From Membranipora membranacea (lineage: Eukaryota; Bryozoa; Gymnolaemata; Cheilostomatida; Membraniporidae), in contig OU612072.1 of assembly GCA_914767715.1 (NCBI GenBank), forward strand, positions 19,282,001 to 19,346,000: a stretch of DNA of 64,000 nucleotides, written 5' to 3'. Of the stretch, positions 33,745 through 45,772 are shown piece by piece. Made by a program: the position numbers and the translations under genes. The notes beneath the pieces are model-generated. The model was given only the letters and a program-made list of their open reading frames with translations. It did no database searches and was not told the DNA's origin. The number at the start of each line of letters is the position of its first letter. Within the stretch, counting starts at the first letter, position 1.

Positions 33745-35414
33745 AAGGAAATCTATCTTTTAAACTGGCCGTAAAAAAAACCAAGGGTCCCCCCTCTGAT
33801 ACTTTTTCAAATTTTGAATTCGTTCTAATTCCTGTTCTATGTATCGTAGGATCTTGATATTCGGGATTTTGAATGAGGCCAATGAGGCCATCAGCTGGTC
33901 AGAGTTCGAAAGAATTCCGATGGCTATTTAAAACTTGAGCCTGCTGTTTGGCATGTTTTTTTGGGACAAAAGTAGCACTCGTTTAAAACATTGCTGACGC
34001 CAAACTAAGAGGAGCAGTCCCGACAGGTTTCAGTTTTAAAGTCAGCATGAAATCGCCTACGTTATAGAGTAGGTTAGAAGGAAATCTATTTTTTAATCTG
34101 GTCGTAAAAAAAACCAAGGGTCCCCCGTTTGTTACTTTTTTTAATTTTAAACTCGCTCTAATTCCTGTTCTATTTATCGTAGGATCTTGATATTCGGGAT
34201 TTAGAATGAGGCCAATGAGGCCATCAGCTGGTGAGAGTTTGAAAGAATTCCGATGGCTATTTCAAATTTGAGCCTGCCGTATGGCATGTTTTTTTATGAC
34301 AAAAGTGGCCCTCGTTAAAAACGTTGTTGGCGCCAAACTAAGAGGACCAGTCCCGAACGGGTTTCAGTTTCAAAGTCAGCATGAAATTGCCTACGTTATA
34401 GAGTAGGTTAGAAGGAAATCTATTTTTTAAACTGGCCGTAAAAAAAACCAAGGGTCCCCCCTCTGTTACTTATTTAAATTTTAAACTCGCTCTAATTCCC
34501 GTTCTATTTATCGTAGGATCTTGATATTCGGGATTTTGAATGAGGCCAATGAGGCCATCTGCTGGTCCCGAGTTTTAAAGAATTCCGATGGCTATTTCAA
34601 ATTTCAGCCTGCCGTATGGCATGTTTTTTTATGACAAAAGTGGCCCACGTTAAAAACGTTGTTGGCGCCAAACTAAGAGGACCAGTCCCGAACGGGTTTC
34701 AGTTTCAAAGTCAGCATGAAATTGGCTGCGTTATAGAGTAGGTTAGAAGGAAATCTATTTTTTAAACTGGCCGTAAAAAAAACCAAGGGTCCCCCCTCTG
34801 ATACTTTTTTAAATTTTAAATTCGTTCTAATTCCTGTTCTACGTATCGTAGGATCTTGATATTCGGGATTTTGAATAAGGCCAATGAGGCCATCAGCTGG
34901 TCAGAGTTTGAAAGAATTCCGATGGCTATTTAAAACTTGAGCCTGCTGTTTGGTATGTTTTTTTATGACAAAAGTAGCACTCGTTTAAAACATTGCTGAC
35001 GCCAAACTAAGAGGAGCAGTCCCGAACGGGTTTCAGTTTTAAAGTCAGCATGAAATTGCCTACGCTATAGAGTAGGTTAAAAGGAAATCTATTTTTTTAT
35101 CTGGTCGTAAAAAAAACCAAGGGTCCCCCGTTTGTTACTTTTTTTAATTTTAAACTCGCTCTAATTCCTGTTCTATTTATCGTAGGATCTTGATTTTCGG
35201 GATTTAGAATGAGGCCAATGAGGCCATCAGCTGGTGAGAGTTTGAAAGAATTCCGATGGCTATTTCAAATTTGAGCCTGCCGTATGGCATGTTTTTTTAT
35301 GACAAAAGTGGCCCTCGTTAAAAACGTTGTTGGCGCCAAACTAAGAGGACCAGTCCCGAACGGGTTTCAGTTTCAAAGTCAGCATGAAATTGGCTGCGTT
35401 ATAGAGTAGGTTAG
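33745..35414 (+). repeat. Tandem 5-mer HOR (1,670 bp), copy 1
   Basis: Starts: 33745, 34078, 34412, 34747 and 35081. Marks: CTATCTTTTAAACTGG, TTTGAATTCG (an extra EcoRI site), TTTTTTGGGAC and CCCGACAGG; CCCCCGTTTG with GTGAGAG; ATCTGCTGGTCCCGAG with TTTCAGCC; TACGTATCGTAGG with GAATAAGGCC and TTGGTATG; TGATTTTCGGG. The fourth monomer has lost one GAGGCC unit mark and ends in TACGCTATAG. Confidence 0.9.
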
Positions 35415-37084
35415 AAGGAAATCTATCTTTTAAACTGGCCGTAAAAAAAACCAAGGGTCCCCCCTCTGATACTTTTTTAAATTTTGAATTCGTTCTAATT
35501 CCTGTTCTATGTATCGTAGGATCTTGATATTCGGGATTTTGAATGAGGCCAATGAGGCCATCAGCTGGTCAGAGTTCGAAAGAATTCCGATGGCTATTTA
35601 AAACTTGAGCCTGCTGTTTGGCATGTTTTTTTGGGACAAAAGTAGCACTCGTTTAAAACATTGCTGACGCCAAACTAAGAGGAGCAGTCCCGACAGGTTT
35701 CAGTTTTAAAGTCAGCATGAAATCGCCTACGTTATAGAGTACGTTAGAAGGAAATCTATTTTTTAATCTGGTCGTAAAAAAAACCAAGGGTCCCCCGTTT
35801 GTTACTTTTTTTAATTTTAAACTCGCTCTAATTCCTGTTCTATTTATCGTAGGATCTTGATATTCGGGATTTAGAATGAGGCCAATGAGGCCATCAGCTG
35901 GTGAGAGTTTGAAAGAATTCCGATGGCTATTTCAAATTTGAGCCTGCCGTATGGCATGTTTTTTTATGACAAAAGTGGCCCTCGTTAAAAACGTTGTTGG
36001 CGCCAAACTAAGAGGACCAGTCCCGAACGGGTTTCAGTTTCAAAGTCAGCATGAAATTGCCTACGTTATAGAGTAGGTTAGAAGGAAATCTATTTTTTAA
36101 ACTGGCCGTAAAAAAAACCAAGGGTCCCCCCTCTGTTACTTATTTAAATTTTAAACTCGCTCTAATTCCTGTTCTATTTATCGTAGGATCTTGATATTCG
36201 GGATTTTGAATGAGGCCAATGAGGCCATCTGCTGGTCCCGAGTTTTAAAGAATTCCGATGGCTATTTCAAATTTCAGCCTGCCGTATGGCATGTTTTTTT
36301 ATGACAAAAGTGGCCCTCGTTAAAAACGTTGTTGGCGCCAAACTAAGAGGACCAGTCCCGAACGGGTTTCAGTTTCAAAGTCAGCATGAAATTGGCTGCG
36401 TTATAGAGTAGGTTAGAAGGAAATCTATTTTTTAAACTGGCCGTAAAAAAAACCAAGGGTCCCCCCTCTGATACTTTTTTAAATTTTAAATTCGTTCTAA
36501 TTCCTGTTCTACGTATCGTAGGATCTTGATATTCGGGATTTTGAATAAGGCCAATGAGGCCATCAGCTGGTCAGAGTTTGAAAGAATTCCGATGGCTATT
36601 TAAAACTTGAGCCTGCTGTTTGGTATGTTTTTTTATGACAAAAGTAGCACTCGTTTAAAACATTGCTGACGCCAAACTAAGAGGAGCAGTCCCGAACGGG
36701 TTTCAGTTTTAAAGTCAGCATGAAATTGCCTACGCTATAGAGTAGGTTAAAAGGAAATCTATTTTTTAATCTGGTCGTAAAAAAAACCAAGGGTCCCCCG
36801 TTTGTTACTTTTTTTAATTTTAAACTCGCTCTAATTCCTGTTCTATTTATCGTAGGATCTTGATTTTCGGGATTTAGAATGAGGCCAATGAGGCCATCAG
36901 CTGGTGAGAGTTTGAAAGAATTCCGATGGCTATTTCAAATTTGAGCCTGCCGTATGGCATGTTTTTTTATGACAAAAGTGGCCCTCGTTAAAAACGTTGT
37001 TGGCGCCAAACTAAGAGGACCAGTCCCGAACGGGTTTCAGTTTCAAAGTAAGCATGAAATTGGCTGCGTTATAGAGTAGGTTAG
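35415..37084 (+). repeat. Tandem 5-mer HOR (1,670 bp), copy 2
   Basis: Starts: 35415, 35748, 36082, 36417 and 36751, exactly 1,670 bp after copy 1. Differences are few: TTTTTTAAA versus TTTTTCAAA, GTACGTTAG versus GTAGGTTAG, TTCCTGTTC versus TTCCCGTTC, GCCCTCG versus GCCCACG, one base in the T run of the last monomer, and GTAAGCATG versus GTCAGCATG. Confidence 0.9.
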
Positions 37085-39758
37085 AAGGAAATCTATTTTT
37101 TAAACTGGCCGTAAAAAAAACCAAGGGTCCCCCCTCTGATACTTTTTTAAATTTTAAATTCGTTCTAATTCCTGTTCTATGTATCGTAGGATCTTGATAT
37201 TCGGGATTTTGAATGAGGCCAATGAGGCCATCAGCTGGTCAGAGTTTGAAAGAATTCCGATGGCTATTTTAAATTTGAGCCTGCTGCTTGGCATGTTTTT
37301 TTATGACAAATGTGGCCCTCGTAAAAAACGTTGCTGACGCCAAACTAAGAGGAGCAGTCCCAAACGGGTTTCAGTTTCAAAGTCAGCATGAATTTGCCTA
37401 CGTTATAGAGTAGGTTAGAAGGAAATCTATTTTTTAAACTGGCCGTAAGAAAAACCAATGGTCCCCCGTTTGTTACTTTTTTTAATTTTACACTCGCTCT
37501 AATTCCTGTTCTATTTATCGTAGGATCATGATATTCGGGATTTAGAATGAGGCCAATGAGGCCATCAGCTGGTCAGAGTTTGAAAGAATTCCGATGGCTA
37601 TTTAAAACTTGAGCCTGCTGTTTGGCATGTTTTTTTATGACAAAAGTAGCACTCGTTAAAAACATTGCTGACGCCAAACTAAGAGGAGCAGTCCCGAACG
37701 GGTTTCAGTTTTAAAGTCAGCATGAAATTGCCTACGTTATAGAGTAGGTTAGAAGGAAATCTATTTTTTAATCTGGTCGTAAAAAAAACCAAGGGTCCCC
37801 CCTTTGTTACTTTTTTTAATTTTAAACTCGCTCTAATTCCTGTTCTATTAATCGTAGGATCTTGATATTCGGGATTTAGAATGAGGCCAATGAGGCCATC
37901 AGCTGGTCAGAGTTTGAAAGAATTCCGATGGCTATTCAAAACTTGAGCCTGCTGTTTGGCATGTTTTTTTATGACAAAAGTAGCACTCGTTAAAAACATT
38001 GCTGACGCCAAACTAAGAGGAGCAGTCCCGAACGGGTTTCAGATTTAAAGTCAGCATGAAATTGCCTACGTTATAGAATAGGTTAGAAGGAAATCTATTT
38101 TTTAATCTGGTCGTAAAAAAAACCAAGGGTCCCCCCTTTGTTACTTTTTTTAATCTTAAACTCGCTCTAATTCCTGTTCTATTTATCGTAGGATCTTGAT
38201 ATTCGGGATTTAGGATGAGGCCAATGAGGCCATCAGCTGGTGAGAGTTTGAAAGAATTCCGATGGCTATTTCAAATTTGAGCCTGCCGTATGGCATGTTT
38301 TTTTATGACAAAAGTGGCCCTCGTTAAAAACGTTGTTGGCGCAAAACTAAGAGGACCAGTCCCGAACGGGTTTCAGTTTCAAAGTCAGCATGAAATTGGC
38401 TGCGTTATAGAGTAGGTTAGAAGGAAATCTATTTTTTAAACTGGCCGTAAAAAAAACCAAGGGTCCCCCCTCTGATACTTTTTTAAATTTTAAATTCGTT
38501 CTAATTCCTGTTCTATGTATCGTAGGATCTTGATATTCGGGATTTTGAATGAGGCCAATGAGGCCATCAGCTGGTCAGAATTTTTAAAGAATTCCGATGG
38601 CTATTTCAAATTTGAGCCTGCCGTATGGCATGTTTTTTTATGACAAAAGTGGCCCTCGTTAAAAACGTTTTTGGCGCCAAACTAAGGGGACCAGTCCCGA
38701 ACGGGTTTCAGTTTCAAAGTCAGCATGAAATTATCTGCGTTATAGAGTAGGTTAGAAGGAAATCTATTTTTTAAACTGGCCGTAAAAAAAACCAAGGGTC
38801 CCCCCTCTGTTACTTTTTTAAATTTTAAACTCGCTCTAATTCCTGTTCTATTTATCGTAGGATCTTGATATTCGGGATTTAGAATGAGGCCAATGAGGCC
38901 ATCAGCTGGTGAGAGTTTGAAAGAATTCCGATGGCTATTTCAAATTTGAGCCTGCTGTATGGCATGTTTTTTTATGACAAAAGTGGCCCTCGTTAAAAAC
39001 GTTGTTGACGCCAAACTAAGAGGAGCAGTCCCGAACGGGTTTCAGTTTCAGTGTCAGCATGAAATTGCCTACGTTATAGAGTAGGTTAGAAGGAAATGTA
39101 TTTTTTAAACTGGCCGTAAAAAAAACCAAGGGTCCCCCCTCTGTTACTTATTCAAATTTTAAACTCGCTCTAATTCCTGTTCTATTTATCGTAGGATCTT
39201 GATATTCGGGATTTTGAATGAGGCCAATGAGGCCATCAGCTGGTCCCGAGTTTTAAAGAATTCCGATGGCTATTTCAAATTTGAGCCTGCCGTATGGCAT
39301 GTTTTTTTATGACAAAAGTGGCCCTCGTTAAAAACGTTGCTGACGCCAAACTAAGAGGAGCAGTCCCAAACGGGTTTCAGTTTCAAAGTCAGCATGAAAT
39401 TGCCTACGTTATAGAGTAGGTTAGAAGGAAATCTATTTTTTAAACTGGCCGTAAAAAAAACCAATGGTCCCCCCTTTGTTACTTTTTTTAATTTTACACT
39501 CGCTCTAATTCCTGTTCTATTTATCGTAGGATCTTCATATTCGGGATTTAGAATGAGGCCAATGAGGCCATCAGCTGGTCAGAGTTTGAAAGAATTCCGA
39601 TGGCTATTCAAAACTTGAGCCTGCCGTATGGCATGTTTTTTTATGACAAAAGTGGCCCTCGTTAAAAACGTTGTTGGCGCCAAACTAAGAGGACCAGTCC
39701 CGAACGGGTTTCAGTTTCAAAGTCAGCATGAAATTGGCTGCGTTATAGAGTAGGTTAG
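37085..39758 (+). repeat. Eight monomers linking the 5-mer to HOR-C
   Basis: Starts: 37085, 37419, 37753, 38087, 38421, 38756, 39090 and 39425. The first four match HOR-C monomers 11-14 (43101-44436). The next three (GTCAGAATTTTTAAAG with ACGTTTTTGGCG; GTGAGAG with CAGTGTCAG; AAGGAAATGT) are replaced in HOR-C by another trio. The last, 39425, matches HOR-C monomer 18. Confidence 0.87.
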
Positions 39759-42700
39759 AAGGAAATCTATTTTTTAAACTGGCCGTAAAAAAAACCAAGG
39801 GTCCCCCCTCTGATACTTTTTTAAAATATTTTAAATTCGTTCTAATTCCTGTTCTATGTATCGTAGGATCTTGATATTCGGGATTTTGAATGAGGCCAAT
39901 GAGGCCATCAGCTGGTCAGAGTTTGAAAGAATTCCGATGGCTATTTCAAATTCGAGCCTGCCGTTTGGCATGTTTTTTTATGACAAAAGTGGCCCTCGTA
40001 AAAAACGTTGCTGACGTCAAACTAAGAGGAGCAGTCCCAGACGGGTTTCAGCTTCAAAGTCAGCATGAAATTGCCTACGTTATAGAGTAGGTTAGAAGGA
40101 AATCTATTTTTTAAACTGGCCGTAAATAAAACCAAGGGTCCCCCCTTTGTTACTTTTTTTAAATTTTAAACTCGCTCTAATTCCTGTTTTATTTATCGTA
40201 GGATCTTGATATTTGGGATTTTGAATGAGGCCAATGAGGCCATCAGCTGGTCAGAGGTTGAAAGATTTCCGATGGCTACTTCAAATCTGAGCCTGCCGTT
40301 TTGCATGTTTTTTTATCACAAAAGTGGCCCTCGTCAAAAATGTTGCTGACGTCAAACTAAAAGGAGCAGTCCCAGACGGGTTTCAGTTTCAAAGTCAGCA
40401 TGAAATTGCCTACGTTATAGAGTAGGTTAGAAGGAAATCTATTTTTTAAACTGGCCGTAAAAAAAACCAAGGGTCCCCCCTCTGTTACTTTTTTAAATTT
40501 TAAACTCGCTCTAATTCCTGTTCTATTTATCGTAGGATCTTGATATTCGGGATTTAGAATGAGGCCAATGAGGCCATCAGCTGGTGAGAGTTTGAAAGAA
40601 TTCCGATGGCTATTTCAAATTTGAGACCGTATGGCAAGTTTTTTTATGACAAAAGTGGCCCTCGTTAAAAACGTTGTTGGCGCCAAACTAAGAGGACCAG
40701 TCCCGAACGGGTTTCAGTTTCAAAGTCAGCATGAAATTGCCTACGTTATAGAGTAGGTTAGAAGGAAATCTGTTTTTTAAACTGGCCGTAAAAAAACCAA
40801 GGGTCCCCCCACTGTTACTTTTTAAAAATTTTAAATTCGTTCTAATTCCTGTTCTATTTATCGTAGGATCTTGCTATTTGGGAATTTGAATGAGGCCAAT
40901 GAGGCCATCAGCTGGTCAGAGTTTGATAGAATTCCGATGGCTCATTTAAATTTGAGCCTGCCGTTTGGCATGTTTTTTTATGACAAAAGTGGCCCTCGTT
41001 AAAAACGTTGCTGACGCTAAACTAAGAGGAGCAGTCCCGAACGGGTTTCAGTTTCAAAGTCAGCATGAAATTGCCTACGTTATAGAGTAGGTTAGAAGGA
41101 AATCTATTTTTTAAACTGGCCGTAAAAAAAACCAAGGGTCCCCCCTCTGTTACTTATTTAAATTTTAAACTCGCTCTAATTCCTGTTCTATTTATCGTAG
41201 GATCTTGATATTCGGGATTTTGAATGAGGCCAATTAGGCCATCTGCTGGTCCCGAGTTTTAAAGAATTCCGATGGCTATTTCAAATTTGAGCCTGCCGTA
41301 TGGCATGTTTTTTTATGACAAAAGTGGCCCTCGTTAAAAACGTTGTTGGCGCCAAACTAAGAGGACCAGTCCCGAACGGGTTTCAGTTTCAAAGTCAGCA
41401 TGAAATTGGCTGCGTTATAGAGTAGGTTAGAAGGAAATCTATCTTTTAAACTGGCCGTAAAAAAAACCAAGGGTCCCCCCTCTGAAACTTTTTTAAATTT
41501 TGAATTCGTTCTAATTCCTGTTCTATGTATCGTAGGATCTTGATATTCGGGATTTTGAATGAGGCCAATGAGGCCATCAGCTGGTCAGAGTTCGAAAGAA
41601 TTCCGATGGCTATTTAAAACTTGAGCCTGCTGTTTGGCATGTTTTTTTGGGACAAAAGTAGCACTCGTTTAAAACATTGCTGACGCCAAACTAAGAGGAG
41701 CAGTCCCGACAGGTTTCAGTTTTAAAGTCAGCATGAAATCGCCTACGTTATAGAGTAGGTTAGAAGGAAATCTATTTTTTAATCTGGTCGTAAAAAAAAC
41801 CAAGGGTCCCCCGTTTGTTACTTTTTTTAATTTTAAACTCGCTCTAATTCCTGTTCTATTTATCGTAGGATCTTGATATTCGGGATTTAGAATGAGGCCA
41901 ATGAGGCCATCAGCTGGTGAGAGTTTGAAAGAATTCCGATGGCTATTTCAAATTTGAGCCTGCCGTATGGCATGTTTTTTTATGACAAAAGTGGCCCTCG
42001 TTAAAAACGTTGTTGGCGCCAAACTAAGAGGACCAGTCCCGAACGGGTTTCAGTTTCAAAGTCAGCATGAAATTGCCTACGTTATAGAGTAGGTTAGAAG
42101 GAAATCTGTTTTTTAAACTGGCCGTAAAAAAAACCAAGGGTCCCCCCTCTGTTACTTATTTAAATTTTAAACTGGCTCTAATTCCTGTTCTATTTATCGT
42201 AGGATCTTGATATTCGGGATTTTGAATGAGGCCAATGAGGCCATCTGCTGGTCCCGAGTTTTAAAGAATTCCGATGGCTATTTCAAATTTCAGCCTGCCG
42301 TATGGCATGTTTTTTTATGACAAAAGTGGCCCTCGTTAAAAACGTTGTTGGCGCCAATCTAAGAGGACCAGTCCCGAACGGGTTTCAGTTTCAAAGTCAG
42401 CATGAAATTGGCTGCGTTATAGAGTAGGTTAGAAGGAAATCTATTTTTTAAACTGGCCGTAAAAAAAACCAAGGGTCCCCCCTCTGATACTTTTTTAAAT
42501 TTTAAATTCGTTCTAATTCCTGTTCTACGTATCGTAGGATCTTGATATTCGGGATTTTGAATAAGGCCAATGAGGCCATCAGCTGGTCAGAGTTTGAAAG
42601 AATTCCGATGGCTATTTAAAACTTGAGCCTGCTGTTTGGTATGTTTTTTTATGACAAAAGTAGCACTCGTTTAAAACATTGCTGACGCCAAACTAAGAGG

Positions 42701-45700
42701 AGCAGTCCCGAACGGGTTTCAGTTTTAAAGTCAGCATGAAATTGCCTACGCTATAGAGTAGGTTAAAAGGAAATCTATTTTTTAATCTGGTCGTAAAAAA
42801 AACCAAGGGTCCCCCGTTTGTTACTTTTTTTAATTTTAAACTCGCTCTAATTCCTGTTCTATTTATCGTAGGATCTTGATATTCGGGATTTAGAATGAGG
42901 CCAATGAGGCCATCAGCTGGTGAGAGTTTGAAAGAATTCCGATGGCTATTTCAAATTTGAGCCTGCCGTATGGCATGTTTTTTTATGACAAAAGTGGCCC
43001 TCGTTAAAAACGTTGTTGGCGCCAAACTAAGAGGACCAGTCCCGAACGGGTTTCAGTTTCAAAGTCAGCATGAAATTGGCTGCGTCATAGAGTAGGTTAG
43101 AAGGAAATCTATTTTTTAAACTGGCCGTAAAAAAAACCAAGGGTCCCCCCTCTGATACTTTTTTAAATTTTAAATTCGTTCTAATTCCTGTTCTATGTAT
43201 CGTAGGATCTTGATATTCGGGATTTTGAATGAGGCCAATGAGGCCATCAGCTGGTCAGAGTTTGAAAGAATTCCGATGGCTATTTTAAATTTGAGCCTGC
43301 TGCTTGGCATGTTTTTTTATGACAAATGTGGCCCTCGTAAAAAACGTTGCTGACGCCAAACTAAGAGGAGCAGTCCCAAACGGGTTTCAGTTTCAAAGTC
43401 AGCATGAATTTGCCTACGTTATAGAGTAGGTTAGAAGGAAATCTATTTTTTAAACTGGCCGTAAGAAAAACCAATGGTCCCCCGTTTGTTACTTTTTTTA
43501 ATTTTACACTCGCTCTAATTCCTGTTCTATTTATCGTAGGATCATGATATTCGGGATTTAGAATGAGGCCAATGAGGCCATCAGCTGGTCAGAGTTTGAA
43601 AGAATTCCGATGGCTATTTAAAACTTGAGCCTGCTGTTTGGCATGTTTTTTTATGACAAAAGTAGCACTCGTTAAAAACATTGCTGACGCCAAACTAAGA
43701 GGAGCAGTCCCAAACGGGTTTCAGTTTTAAAGTCAGCATGAAATTGCCTACGTTATAGAGTAGGTTAGAAGGAAATCTATTTTTTAATCTGGTCGTAAAA
43801 AAAACCAAGGGTCCCCCCTTTGTTACTTTTTTTAATTTTAAACTCGCTCTAATTCCTGTTCTATTAATCGTAGGATCTTGATATTCGGGATTTAGAATGA
43901 GGCCAATGAGGCCATCAGCTGGTCAGAGTTTGAAAGAATTCCGATGGCTATTCAAAACTTGAGCCTGCTGTTTGGCATGTTTTTTTATGACAAAAGTAGC
44001 ACTCGTTAAAAACATTGCTGACGCCAAACTAAGAGGAGCAGTCCCGAACGGGTTTCAGATTTAAAGTCAGCATGAAATTGCCTACGTTATAGAATAGGTT
44101 AGAAGGAAATCTATTTTTTAATCTGGTCGTAAAAAAAACCAAGGGTCCCCCCTTTGTTACTTTTTTTAATTTTAAACTCGCTCTAATTCCTGTTCTATTT
44201 ATCGTAGGATCTTGATATTCGGGATTTAGGATGAGGCCAATGAGGCCATCAGCTGGTGAGAGTTTGAAAGAATTCCGATGGCTATTTCAAATTTGAGCCT
44301 GCCGTATGGCATGTTTTTTTATGACAAAAGTGGCCCTCGTTAAAAACGTTGTTGGCGCCAAACTAAGAGGACCAGTCCCGAACGGGTTTCAGTTTCAAAG
44401 TCAGCATGAAATTGCCTACGTTATAGAGTAGGTTAGAAGGAAATCTATTTTTTAAACTGGCCGTAAAAAAAACCAAGGGTCCTCCTCTGTTACTTATTTA
44501 AATTTTAAACTCGCTCTAATTCCTGTTCTATTTATCGTAGGATCTTGATATTCGGGATTTTGAATGAGGCCAATGAGGCCATCTGCTGGTCCCAAGTTTT
44601 AAAGAATTCCGATGGCTATTTCAAATTTCAGCCTGCCGTATGGCATGTTTTTTTATGACAAAAGTGGCCCTCGTTAAAAACGTTGTTGGCGCCAAACTAA
44701 GAGGACCAGTCCCGAACGGGTTTCAGTTTCAAAGTCAGCATGAAATTGGCTGCGTTATAGAGTAGGTTAGAAGGAAATCTATTTTTTAAACTGGCCGTAA
44801 AAAAAACCAAGGGTCCCCCCTCTGATACTTTTTTAAATTTTAAATTCGTTCTAATTCCTGTTCTACGTATCGTAGGATCTTGATATTCGGGATTTTGAAT
44901 AAGGCCAATGAGGCCATCAGCTGGTCAGAGTTTGAAAGAATTCCGATGGCTATTTAAAACTTGAGCCTGCTGTTTGGTATGTTTTTTTATGACAAAAGTA
45001 GCACTCGTTTAAAACATTGCTGACGCCAAACTAAGAGGAGCAGTCCCGAACGGGTTTCAGTTTTAAAGTCAGCATGAAATTGCCTACGCTATAGAGTAGG
45101 TTAAAAGGAAATCTATTTTTTAATCTGGTCGTAAAAAAAACCAAGGGTCCCCCGTTTGTTACTTTTTTTAATTTTAAACTCGCTCTAATTCCTGTTCTAT
45201 TTATCGTAGGATCTTGATATTCGGGATTTAGAATGAGGCCAATGAGGCCATCAGCTGGTGAGAGTTTGAAAGAATTCCGATGGCTATTTCAAATTTGAGC
45301 CTGCCGTATGGCATGTTTTTTTATGACAAAAGTGGCCCTCGTTAAAAACGTTGTTGGCGCCAAACTAAGAGGACCAGTCCCGAACGGGTTTCAGTTTCAA
45401 AGTCAGCATGAAATTGGCTGCGTTATAGAGTAGGTTAGAAGGAAATCTATTTTTTAAACTGGCCGTAAAAAAAACCAATGGTCCCCCCTTTGTTACTTTT
45501 TTTAATTTTACACTCGCTCTAATTCCTGTTCTATTTATCGTAGGATCTTCATATTCGGGATTTAGAATGAGGCCAATGAGGCCATCAGCTGGTCAGAGTT
45601 TGAAAGAATTCCGATGGCTATTCAAAACTTGAGCCTGCCGTATGGCATGTTTTTTTATGACAAAAGTGGCCCTCGTTAAAAACGTTGTTGGCGCCAAACT

Positions 45701-45772
45701 AAGAGGACCAGTCCCGAACGGGTTTCAGTTTCAAAGTCAGCATGAAATTGGCTGCGTTATAGAGTAGGTTAG
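39759..45772 (+). repeat. HOR-C copy 1, 18-mer (6,014 bp)
   Basis: Starts: 39759, 40096, 40431, 40762, 41096, 41431, 41764, 42098, 42433, 42767, 43101, 43435, 43769, 44103, 44437, 44771, 45105 and 45439. The unit restarts at 45773. Monomers 8-10 (42098-43100) and 15-17 (44437-45438) are an internal duplication at 2,339-bp spacing (7 monomers). Markers confined to this HOR and its copy include CTGAAACTT (41431), AAACTGGCTC (42098) and GGTCCTCCTCTG (44437). Confidence 0.93.
40096..40430 (+). repeat. Hybrid monomer (31409 type / 31743 type)
   Basis: The start is 31409-like (GTAAATAAAACC, CTGTTTTATTTATCG). The remainder is 31743-like (GAGGTTGAAAGATTTCC, CAAATCTGAGCC, TTTTGCATG, TATCACAAAAG). The switch lies between about 40192 and 40256. 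The same hybrid is at 46110, so it predates the HOR-C duplication. It also carries GATATTTGGG, seen in A7. Confidence 0.83.

Noticed and set aside
33900-33930. CENP-B box
   Set aside because: I looked for TTCG-4-A-2-CGGG on both strands of the main monomer types. The nearest words (TTCGAAAGAATTCCG, CCCGAACGGG, TTCGGGATTTTG) break the core spacing or bases.
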